64,000 nucleotides of DNA from [Lactobacillus] rogosae (lineage in GTDB: Bacteria; Bacillota; Clostridia; Lachnospirales; Lachnospiraceae). The DNA lies in assembly GCA_900112995.1 (NCBI GenBank), contig FONU01000003.1:1-64000 (forward strand), written 5' to 3'. The translations under genes and the position numbers were made by a program. Under the pieces are notes generated by a model, which was not told the DNA's origin, did not search any database, and worked only from the letters and a program-made list of their open reading frames with translations. How positions within the stretch are numbered: position 1 is the stretch's first letter; the number at the start of each line of letters is the position of its first letter. Positions 44,439 to 51,591 of this stretch are shown piece by piece.

Positions 44439-44476
44439 AAAAAGGTACTGAAATTATGTTTTCAGTACCTTTTTTA
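44439..44476. terminator. Bidirectional terminator after the HEAT-repeat gene
   Basis: AAAAAGGTACTGAAA pairs with TTTCAGTACCTTTTT around a short TTATG-type loop, with A-run and T-run on either side. It lies between convergent genes. Confidence 0.88.
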
Positions 44477-44574
44477 ATGAGTTCCTATTGTATAACCAGC
44501 TTTAATAATATGGCAAAGAACTTTTCAGGATTACCAGATATACTGGCTGACACTTTACCGCCAGCGGGCATTAA

Positions 44575-45375
44575 CTATGGACGCTGTCCAAGTCCACCCT
44601 CAAGTGTGAGAGTTTCACCTGTCATATACTTAAAGTCTGGAGATGCAAGCTGTACGCATACACGTCCGATTTCAAGCTCAGCATCACCGAAATGGCCTGC
44701 TGGTGGAGTATGAACATTTTTATCAAATGCCTCTGGATAAGCGTTCTTGAACTGCTCAAGCTGTGATGTCCACGCAAGAGGGCATATAATATTAACATTA
44801 ATTCCATCTTTAGCCCATTCAGTTGCAGCAACTCTTGTAAGACCTCTTATACCTTCCTTAGCGGCGGCATAGGCACACTGTCCAAAGTTACCAAAAAGTC
44901 CAGCACCAGAAGCAAAGTTAATTACAGAGCCATTACTTTCCTTAAGATAAGGATAGCAGGCTTTCATATAATAAAATGCGGCATAAAGACCTGAATACAT
45001 AGCAAGATTGAACTGCTCTGTAGTATGTTCAGCAAGTGGAACGCCGGAAGCAGAGGCCTGTGCGTTATTGATAAGCACATCAATATGTCCAAATGTATCA
45101 ATTGTCTGCTTAACGACATTAGCTACAACAGCTTCATTATCAGCAGAGGCATTAACATCTGCCTGAATTGTAAGAACCTTGATATTGTAAAGCTTTTCTA
45201 ATTCTTCTTTAGCGGCGGCAAGCTTGCTTTCATTACGTCCTGTAATGACAATATTAGCACCCTCCTTAGCATAAGCTGTAGCAATTCCATATCCGATAGA
45301 ACCACATCTTCCGTCACTTAATACGGCACGGCCAGCCCCTGTTATAATGGCGGTTTTACCTGTTAAAAATCCCAT
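44575..45375 (-). CDS. Short-chain dehydrogenase/reductase
   Basis: A 266-residue classical SDR oxidoreductase. Cofactor motif TGAGRAVLSDGRCGSIGYGIA has a longer glycine loop than usual (only the ends are typical). NNAQAS is the conserved NNAG variant, the catalytic serine is in NFASGAG, and YAAAK is present. It is closest to 3-oxoacyl-ACP-reductase-like or sugar-alcohol SDRs; the substrate is unknown. GGGAGA precedes ATG 45375; an in-frame ATG at 45432 lacks a ribosome site. A Rex-type box lies about 230 bases upstream, beside a minus-strand TATAAT. Confidence 0.83.
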   Translation of the reverse strand: MGFLTGKTAIITGAGRAVLSDGRCGSIGYGIATAYAKEGANIVITGRNESKLAAAKEELEKLYNIKVLTIQADVNASADNEAVVANVVKQTIDTFGHIDVLINNAQASASGVPLAEHTTEQFNLAMYSGLYAAFYYMKACYPYLKESNGSVINFASGAGLFGNFGQCAYAAAKEGIRGLTRVAATEWAKDGINVNIICPLAWTSQLEQFKNAYPEAFDKNVHTPPAGHFGDAELEIGRVCVQLASPDFKYMTGETLTLEGGLGQRP

Positions 45376-45601
45376 AAATCTAATCTCCCTGTCTGTGATA
45401 TTTACGATAATCAGGAATAAGTTAAAGCACACAATGTACTTTCGATAAATTCCAGTCGTGGATTTATAATAACATAGTCAGACTAAACAAACAATATAAT
45501 TATGCGAAAATTATTATCAAAAAGAAGAAAAATACTAAAAACTATTTAAAATAACAGCAATGTTAAAAAAATATCAAAATTATATCACAAAATACTGTTA
45601 A

Positions 45602-45619
45602 TTGATAATTTGTTAACAA
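45602..45619. promoter_or_regulatory. Second Rex-type operator
   Basis: TTGATAATTTGTTAACAA has the same two half-sites (TTGATAA and TTAACAA) as the box before adhE and differs only in the middle. It covers the -35 position for a minus-strand TATAAT at 45584-45579, so the SDR gene is the more likely target than the distant pflA. Confidence 0.6.
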
Positions 45620-45892
45620 AAAGTAGTTCAGCACAAAACAATGTGCAAGATACAGTAATTAGCAGAGCTGATAGAGGAGTTACCTGATATTAATAATGTG
45701 TATACATAAAAATTAATGTTGAATTAATAAAGAGGATATTAAAGAAGTCAAGAATTGAATAATATAATTAAATGGCAGAATAATGAGGTAAAATAATTAA
45801 TTGGTTTACTGAACACCGGATAATATTATGTGATTCATTAGATTTATGGAAAAGAGGATAATTTTAACAAAGATGGTGAATTCTTTTTGTTT

Positions 45893-45921
45893 TTGACACT
45901 TATATCATATTAATGTAGAAT
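45893..45921 (+). promoter_or_regulatory. Promoter of pflA-larB
   Basis: TTGACA at 45893-45898, a 17-base spacer and TAGAAT at 45916-45921. The predicted leader is about 120 bases long and contains the pseudoknot-like structure before the pflA start. Confidence 0.65.
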
Positions 45922-45982
45922 AAAATGGTTTATTATGATAATATCTTGTATACACTATTGTTGTATAATATTCCACGAAAGC

Positions 45983-46043
45983 TTCATACCGGCGCGCATA
46001 GGGTATGAATGATTATGGACAGAGGATATGCGCAGAAATGAGG
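45983..46043 (+). promoter_or_regulatory. Pseudoknot-like leader at the pflA ribosome binding site
   Basis: TTCATACC (45983-45990) pairs with GGTATGAA (46002-46009). Its 11-base loop contains GCGCATA (45994-46000), which is exactly complementary to TATGCGC (46027-46033) six bases before the Shine-Dalgarno GAGG. Together these make an H-type pseudoknot next to the ribosome site, the geometry used by several small riboswitches. No known riboswitch consensus was recognised. Confidence 0.45.
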
Positions 46044-46049
46044 ATTATT

Positions 46050-46808
46050 ATGTCAGATATAAAAGGAAGAATTCATTCAGTAGAAAGTTTTGGTTCAGTT
46101 GACGGACCTGGTGTAAGATATATAGTATTTCTTCAGGGATGTCATATGAGATGTAAATATTGCCATAATCCAGAGACCTGGAAGTTAGAGGATGGCGAAC
46201 TCCAGACACCACAGGAAGTATTTGATAAGGCTTACAGATACCATAACTACTGGAAAGATAATGGAGGCATAACTGTGAGTGGTGGAGAAGCACTTCTTCA
46301 GATTGAATTTGTTACAGAGCTTTTTAAGATAGCCAAGAAAGAAGGAGTTCATACAACTCTTGATACATCAGGCAATCCATTTACATTTGAAGAACCATTT
46401 ATAAGCAAGTTCAATGAGCTTATGGCAGTTACAGATCTTTTTATGCTCGATATTAAGCATATTGACGATGAAAAGCATAAGAAACTTACAGGCTGGACTA
46501 ATAAGAATATATTAGATATGGCAAAATATCTTTCGGATAATAACAAGGATATGTGGATACGTCACGTACTTGTGCCAAAGGTTACAGATGATAAGGAAGA
46601 TTTACAGGCACTTTCAGATTTCGTTAAGTCATTAAAGACAGTTAAGAGATTTGAAATTCTTCCATATCATACACTTGGTGTATTTAAGTGGCACGATCTT
46701 GGTGTGAAATATGAGCTTGAAGATATTATGCCTCCAACTAAGGAAGAAATACAGAGAGCTGATGATATACTTCATACAGGTGATTACAAGGGATATCTTG
46801 AAAAATGA
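46050..46808 (+). CDS. pflA: Pyruvate formate-lyase activating enzyme (radical SAM)
   Basis: A 252-residue radical SAM enzyme that installs the glycyl radical in pyruvate formate-lyase. The [4Fe-4S] cysteines are C31, C35 and C38 in GCHMRCKYCHNPE. SVDGPGVRYIVFLQG, TVSGGEALLQ, DTSGNPF and LMLDIKH follow the PflA pattern. Start ATG 46050 has GAGG upstream; the in-frame ATG at 46005 lies inside the leader structure. pflB is not adjacent, which is unusual. larB follows ten bases after the stop. Confidence 0.9.
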   Translation: MSDIKGRIHSVESFGSVDGPGVRYIVFLQGCHMRCKYCHNPETWKLEDGELQTPQEVFDKAYRYHNYWKDNGGITVSGGEALLQIEFVTELFKIAKKEGVHTTLDTSGNPFTFEEPFISKFNELMAVTDLFMLDIKHIDDEKHKKLTGWTNKNILDMAKYLSDNNKDMWIRHVLVPKVTDDKEDLQALSDFVKSLKTVKRFEILPYHTLGVFKWHDLGVKYELEDIMPPTKEEIQRADDILHTGDYKGYLEK

Positions 46809-46818
46809 GGAAAATGCC

Positions 46819-47565
46819 GTGAACAAAGAGGAACTTAACAATTTATTGGAAAATGTTGCCTCTGGTGCTATTTCTCCGAAAGAGGCGGCAGATAGTATTA
46901 AATTAGAATCATTTAAGGATTTAGGCTTTGCCAAGGTTGATACCAACAGGGAATTAAGACAGGGAATGTCGGAAGTTATATATGGCAAAAGCAAGACTAA
47001 AGAGCAGATTGCCGGTATAGTTGGTGCAATGCTTGAAGAAAAAGAAAAGACAATCCTTATAACCAGAATGAGCAGGGAAGCCGCTGATTATGTGGCACAG
47101 CAATATAACCTGAATTATGATGAATTATCGCAGATTGGAATAATTGGCGATATGCCAGAAAAGAATGGCAAGGGCAGGATTGTTGTAGCAACAGGCGGAA
47201 CAAGTGATATACCAGTTGCCGAGGAAGCAGCCAGGACAGCAGAAGTATATGGCAATGAAGTTGTAAGGCTGTATGATGTTGGCGTTGCAGGAATGCACAG
47301 GCTTATGAACCATATTGATGCTATAATGAATGCAAGAGTTATAATTGCAATTGCTGGTATGGAGGGCGCACTTGCAAGTGTCATAGGCGGTATGGCTGAC
47401 TGCCCTGTTATAGCTGTTCCAACAAGTGTTGGTTATGGAGCTAATTTTGGCGGTTTGTCAGCACTGCTTTCAATGCTTAATTCCTGTGCAAGCGGTGTAA
47501 GCGTTGTTAATATTGACAATGGCTTTGGTGCGGGATATCTGGCGAGTATGATAAATCATATGTGA
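46819..47565 (+). CDS. larB: LarB-type nickel-pincer cofactor biosynthesis protein (PurE-like)
   Basis: A 248-residue protein with an N-terminal helical part and a C-terminal AIR-carboxylase-like (PurE) domain. VATGGTSDIPVAEEAA, AGMEGALASVIGGM, VPTSVGYGANFGG and NSCASGVSVVNIDNGFGAG are LarB signatures, the cysteine in NSCASG being the likely catalytic one. LarB carboxylates and hydrolyses NaAD in making the nickel-pincer nucleotide. LarC and LarE are not in this window. The start is GTG 46819 with TGAGG eight bases upstream. It is probably cotranscribed with pflA. Confidence 0.85.
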   Translation: MNKEELNNLLENVASGAISPKEAADSIKLESFKDLGFAKVDTNRELRQGMSEVIYGKSKTKEQIAGIVGAMLEEKEKTILITRMSREAADYVAQQYNLNYDELSQIGIIGDMPEKNGKGRIVVATGGTSDIPVAEEAARTAEVYGNEVVRLYDVGVAGMHRLMNHIDAIMNARVIIAIAGMEGALASVIGGMADCPVIAVPTSVGYGANFGGLSALLSMLNSCASGVSVVNIDNGFGAGYLASMINHM

Positions 47566-47716
47566 TGTGGATTATACAATGTAGATTATATGTGATGGCA
47601 AGTGGTATCGGTCGGTGCCGGTGTGATTGCAGGTAGTATTATATATTATTTTTGTAATTAATTATAATGCATATCATATAGTGAAACCGAGTTATATATT
47701 ATATATAAGACATAAT

Positions 47717-47766
47717 AACCCCCAGGCAGATTATGAAAATGTTTATTCATAATTTACTTGGGGGTT
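47717..47766. terminator. Bidirectional terminator
   Basis: AACCCCCA pairs with TGGGGGTT, and the stem continues through GATTATGAA/TTCATAATT-like pairing. It lies just behind the stop of the gene relic on the minus strand and could also end the pflA-larB transcript. Confidence 0.75.
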
Positions 47767-47780
47767 GTTTGATGAAAATA

Positions 47781-47984
47781 TTAATATTTAAGCTTCAGAG
47801 TTTCTTCTGCTTTATTAAATATAAGATCGATGATCTCCGGGTCAACATCATCAGACTGATACTGAGAATAAATAGCTTCTATATTTTCTTTGTAAATGTT
47901 CTGGGTAATATTAAGTAGATTTTTTACATCATCATTATAAAATGTATATTTGTCGGAATCAAGTATCTGAATAAGATTTAGAAA
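47781..47984 (-). pseudogene. 3' remnant of a minus-strand gene lacking its start
   Basis: The minus strand has about 67 clean codons ending in a stop at 47781: NLIQILDSDKYTFYNDDVKN, then LLNITQNIYKENIEAIYSQY and so on to EETLKLKY. Codon choice is normal for the region and a terminator follows, but the frame is closed by a stop upstream at 47985 and no start codon is present. It looks like the C-terminal tail of a helical protein whose 5' part was deleted. Family not recognised. Confidence 0.5.
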
Positions 47985-48183
47985 TTAAAACAATCATAAG
48001 TGTTAATATTAATTCAATTAAATGGTATAATTCTACATAAAATTCTGATAATAAATCTTATATATGTACAATCTGCACAAAATAGAATATGAATGTTTGT
48101 GAATGATAATAATTGATTATGGATGAATATGGAGTTATTATAATGATAACAAAAGCAACGTGACCAGAAGGGAGGGATATAAA

Positions 48184-49098
48184 GTGATATATACCGTAAC
48201 ATTTAATCCATCACTTGATTATATTGTATCTGTTAAAGATTTCAGACCAGGTATGACTAACAGGACGAGCAGTGAGTTAATGCTTGCCGGAGGTAAAGGA
48301 ATTAATGTATCTATAGTTCTTGGCAATCTTGGAATAAAGAGTACAGCGTTAGGTTTTATTGCTGGATTTACTGGAGATGAGATTGTAAGAAGACTGCATA
48401 ATGGTGGCATTAATTCAGAATTTATCAAAATTAATGACGGAATTTCAAGAATTAATATTAAGTTAAAGTCGATTGATGGAACGGAGATTAATGGACAAGG
48501 ACCACATATAGATAGTTCTCATATTGAACAGCTTATGAACAGATTAAGAAGACTTGAAAGCGGTGATGTTCTTGTTCTTGCGGGTAGCATACCGGCAGGC
48601 ATATCAGATAATATATATAAAGACATTATGGATATGTTAAAGGACAAAGGTGTTCAGATTGTGGTTGATGCAACAAGCAGGCTGTTGACTAATGTATTGG
48701 AATATAATCCATTTTTTATAAAGCCTAACCAGCACGAGCTTGGAGATATATTTAATGTGACACTTAATACACAGGAAGAAGTTATTCCGTATGCTTTGGA
48801 ATTAAAGAAAATGGGTGCTGTTAATGTATGTGTATCAATGGGTGGAAAAGGTGCAATACTTGTAGCAGATGATGGCAATGTGTATAAAGCAAAGGCTCCG
48901 GACGGGATACTTAAGAATTCAGTGGGGGCAGGAGATTCACTTGTAGCGGGCTTCCTTTCAGGCTGGATTGAAAAGAAAGATTATGAGTATGCGTTCAGGA
49001 AAGGTGTTGCAACAGGAAGTGCCAGTGCATTTTCGGAAAGATTGGCAACTAACGGAGAAGTTAATGATCTTATAGGTAAAGTTACTATAATCAGATAA
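48184..49098 (+). CDS. fruK: 1-phosphofructokinase
   Basis: A 304-residue PfkB-family kinase turning fructose-1-phosphate into fructose-1,6-bisphosphate. The start VIYTVTFNPSLDYIV is diagnostic for FruK. AGGKGINVSIVLGNLG and SVGAGDSLVAGFLSGW are the two PfkB signatures, with the catalytic aspartate in GAGD. The start is GTG 48184, with GGGAGGG seven bases upstream; an upstream GTG at 48160 overlaps that site. It is the first gene of the PTS operon, 45 bases before fruA. Confidence 0.94.
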   Translation: MIYTVTFNPSLDYIVSVKDFRPGMTNRTSSELMLAGGKGINVSIVLGNLGIKSTALGFIAGFTGDEIVRRLHNGGINSEFIKINDGISRINIKLKSIDGTEINGQGPHIDSSHIEQLMNRLRRLESGDVLVLAGSIPAGISDNIYKDIMDMLKDKGVQIVVDATSRLLTNVLEYNPFFIKPNQHELGDIFNVTLNTQEEVIPYALELKKMGAVNVCVSMGGKGAILVADDGNVYKAKAPDGILKNSVGAGDSLVAGFLSGWIEKKDYEYAFRKGVATGSASAFSERLATNGEVNDLIGKVTIIR

Positions 49099-49143
49099 TT
49101 ATTACAGAGTGTTTAAACTTATTATAAATATGGAGGTATGTAT

Positions 49144-51099
49144 ATGAGGATTACCGATTTATTAAGTGCTTCAAGTATAGATCTTAATGCAAAGCCTTTA
49201 AATAAAAAAGAGGCAATAGAGCAGGCTGTGAAGCTTATGGCGGCCAGCGGTAATATTACAGATATTGAAGCGTATACGAAGCAGGTTATTGCAAGAGAAG
49301 AAGAAAGCACAACTGGTGTTGGAGAGGGAATTGCCATACCACACGGCAAATGCAGTGCGGTAAGCAGACCGGGACTTGCAGCTATGATTATAAGGGATGG
49401 AGTTGATTATGATTCATTAGATGGTGAACCTGTTAATGTATTGTTTCTTATAGCAGCTCCGGATAGTGAGGATAATGTTCATCTAGATGTATTAAGCAAG
49501 CTTTCGGTGCTTCTAATGGATGAAGAATTTATCAGAAAGTTAAAAGCAGCTAAGGATATTGGGGAATTTCTTGAAGTTATCGATAATGCAGACAGTGAAA
49601 GCAAGAGCATTGATGAAAGATTGCAGGATACAGGCACATATAATGCTGGCAATAGTGATACGAATCCGGCTGACAGGTATATAGTGGCTGTAACTTCGTG
49701 TCCTACAGGTATTGCACATACGTATATGGCAGCTGAGGGTCTGGAAAAAGCAGCTAAAAAGGCAGGCTGTACAATTAAGATAGAGACAAGAGGTTCAGCA
49801 GGTGCTAAAAATGTGCTTACAGATGAAGATATAGAAAAAGCGGAATGTATAATAGTTGCGGCAGATGCCAAAGTGCCAATGGCAAGGTTTGAAGGACATA
49901 AGGTTATAGAATGTCAGGTATCAGACGGAATTAATAAAGCTGATGAATTAATAAGTCAGGCACTTAGCGGTGATGTTCCCGAATATCAGGTACATGGGAT
50001 GGGCAGATCTTCTGATGATAGTCAGGCAGCTGCGGTTAAGAAGAATAAATCAGGCGGAGTTGGACATCAGATATATACACAGCTTATGAATGGTGTTTCG
50101 CATATGCTTCCATTTGTAGTTGGCGGTGGTATTCTGATTGCCATAGCATTTCTTATTGATGGAATTAATGTTGATATGAACAGTCTTTCTGAAGCGGAAA
50201 GAGCTAATTTTGGTACTATAACACCAGTTGCAGCTTTGTTTAAGAATATAGGTGGAGCAGCATTTGGATTTATGCTTCCTGTGCTTGCAGGATATATTGC
50301 AATGGCGATAGGTGACAGACCGGCACTGGCACTGGGTTTTGTCGGAGGATATATTGCAGCTAATGGAAAGTCTGGATTTTTAGGTGCTTTAGTTGCAGGC
50401 TTTGCGGCTGGATACATTATTTTAGGTTTAAGAAAATTGTGTGACAAGCTTCCAGAAGCACTTGAAAAGATTGCACCTGTGCTTATATATCCGGTTGTGG
50501 GAATTCTTGTTATAGGACTTGGAATGAACTATGTAATAGAGCCTGTTATGGGGGCGATTAATACAGGGCTTAATTCATTCCTTGTTGGAATGGGAAGTTC
50601 AAGCCGTATAATTCTTGGATTTGTGCTTGCAGCAATGATGGCAATTGATATGGGTGGTCCATTTAATAAAGCAGCATATGTATTTGGAACAGCTTCAATT
50701 GCATATGGTAATTACGATATTATGGCAGCAGTTATGATTGGTGGTATGGTTCCACCTTGTGCTATTGCACTTGCTACAATGTTATTTAAGAATAAGTTCA
50801 CTAAGGAAGAAAGAGAGGCAGGACCAACCAACTTTATTATGGGACTTGCATTTATAACAGAAGGTGCCATTCCATATGCGGCGGCAGATCCGCTTCACGT
50901 TATACCAGCATGCCTTATTGGTTCTGGAATAGCAGGAGCAATAAGTATGTTATTTAAGTGCACGTTAATGGCTCCACACGGTGGAATATTCGTGTTCCCG
51001 GTTGTCGGCAACCCATTATATTATCTTTTAGCATTAGTTGTTGGAACAATCGTTTCTTGTTTCCTTCTTGGAGTATTAAAGAAGAAGGTTAATGAATAG
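49144..51099 (+). CDS. fruA: Fructose PTS permease EIIABC
   Basis: A 651-residue fused transporter with domain order IIA-IIB-IIC. IIA covers about 1-150 with phospho-histidine H67 in IAIPHGKC. IIB covers about 175-275 with phospho-cysteine C186 in TSCPTGIAHTYMAAEGL. IIC, from about 300, has some ten membrane segments, including IDMGGPFNKAAYVFG and PPCAIALATMLF. It takes up fructose as fructose-1-phosphate. Start ATG 49144 is chosen because GGAGG is seven bases upstream; ATG 49138 is too close to it. HPr and Enzyme I follow. Confidence 0.94.
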   Translation: MRITDLLSASSIDLNAKPLNKKEAIEQAVKLMAASGNITDIEAYTKQVIAREEESTTGVGEGIAIPHGKCSAVSRPGLAAMIIRDGVDYDSLDGEPVNVLFLIAAPDSEDNVHLDVLSKLSVLLMDEEFIRKLKAAKDIGEFLEVIDNADSESKSIDERLQDTGTYNAGNSDTNPADRYIVAVTSCPTGIAHTYMAAEGLEKAAKKAGCTIKIETRGSAGAKNVLTDEDIEKAECIIVAADAKVPMARFEGHKVIECQVSDGINKADELISQALSGDVPEYQVHGMGRSSDDSQAAAVKKNKSGGVGHQIYTQLMNGVSHMLPFVVGGGILIAIAFLIDGINVDMNSLSEAERANFGTITPVAALFKNIGGAAFGFMLPVLAGYIAMAIGDRPALALGFVGGYIAANGKSGFLGALVAGFAAGYIILGLRKLCDKLPEALEKIAPVLIYPVVGILVIGLGMNYVIEPVMGAINTGLNSFLVGMGSSSRIILGFVLAAMMAIDMGGPFNKAAYVFGTASIAYGNYDIMAAVMIGGMVPPCAIALATMLFKNKFTKEEREAGPTNFIMGLAFITEGAIPYAAADPLHVIPACLIGSGIAGAISMLFKCTLMAPHGGIFVFPVVGNPLYYLLALVVGTIVSCFLLGVLKKKVNE

Positions 51100-51148
51100 A
51101 TTTGTTAATAAAATATAATTTTAAAATAAAGTATATGACTGTAGCCTG

Positions 51149-51240
51149 GCGTATCTGGTATGGTCCTGTTAAAAACACAATATATAAATATAAAAAACAC
51201 AAAATATACCAAAACGAAACGTTTAAAATAAAAGATACGC
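51149..51240 (+). promoter_or_regulatory. Long-range stem in the HPr leader
   Basis: GCGTATCT at 51149-51156 is exactly complementary to AGATACGC at 51233-51240, which abuts AGAAAAGAGG, the ribosome site of the HPr gene. A nested GGTAT/ATACC pair strengthens the stem. The 15 bases TACGCAGAAAAGAGG also occur before the adenosine deaminase gene, and a close variant before pflA. Confidence 0.4.
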
Positions 51241-51256
51241 AGAAAAGAGGTTTATT

Positions 51257-51514
51257 ATGAAAGAATTTAATTATACAATTACAGACAAAGAAGGAATCCA
51301 TATGAGACCAGCAGGTGAGCTTGTAAAAGCAGCTAAGCAGTTTGAGAGTAGTATATTAATTAAGAAAGACGGAAAGACTGCTGACTGCAAGAAGGTATTT
51401 ACAATAATGTCATTAGCAGTAAAATGTGGACAGGAAGTAACAGTAAATGTAGAAGGTACAGACGAAGAACAGGCAGCTGCAAAGATTGAAGAATTTATGA
51501 AAGCTAATATGTAA
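51257..51514 (+). CDS. HPr-family phosphocarrier protein lacking Ser46
   Basis: An 85-residue HPr. Phospho-histidine H15 lies in KEGIHMRPAGEL, so phosphotransfer from Enzyme I to fruA is expected. At the regulatory site, where Gram-positive HPr has KSIMGVMSLG, this protein reads KKVFTIMSLA, putting lysine at residue 46. HPr kinase could not phosphorylate it there, so it should not act as a CcpA corepressor. GAGG precedes the start. It lies between fruA and ptsI, so it may be a fructose-dedicated HPr. Confidence 0.92.
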   Translation: MKEFNYTITDKEGIHMRPAGELVKAAKQFESSILIKKDGKTADCKKVFTIMSLAVKCGQEVTVNVEGTDEEQAAAKIEEFMKANM

Positions 51515-51591
51515 ATTAAAGTGCCAGGGTTAAAGTATATAAATTAAAATACCTAATTAAAGGGCTGAAATTAAAGAAAGGAGGGGCTGTT

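Larger units (their letters stand above)
45376..46049. other. 674-base divergent spacer between the SDR and pflA genes
   Basis: Very AT-rich and without a supported gene. It holds a minus-strand TATAAT (45584-45579), a Rex-type operator (45602-45619), the predicted pflA promoter (45893-45921) and a structured pflA leader (45983-46043). About 270 bases between the Rex box and the promoter show nothing I can name. Confidence 0.6.

Noticed and set aside
44485-44571. A 28-residue minus-strand frame (MPAGGKVSASISG...) just after the SDR stop
   Set aside because: Codons look plausible but there is no ribosome site and no recognisable family. The SDR already ends normally, so I do not call it.
45983-46043. 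ZTP (pfl) riboswitch before pflA
   Set aside because: The leader lacks the conserved GGGUCGUGACUGGCGA-like and CCGGG elements of that class; only a generic pseudoknot remains.
47733-47918. A 61-codon plus-strand frame
   Set aside because: It lies over the terminator and antisense to the minus-strand gene remnant, whose codon use looks real.
51205-51225. Catabolite-responsive element at AACGAAACGTTT before the HPr gene
   Set aside because: It does not fit TGWNANCGNTNWCA and is better explained as a small AACG-AAA-CGTT hairpin.
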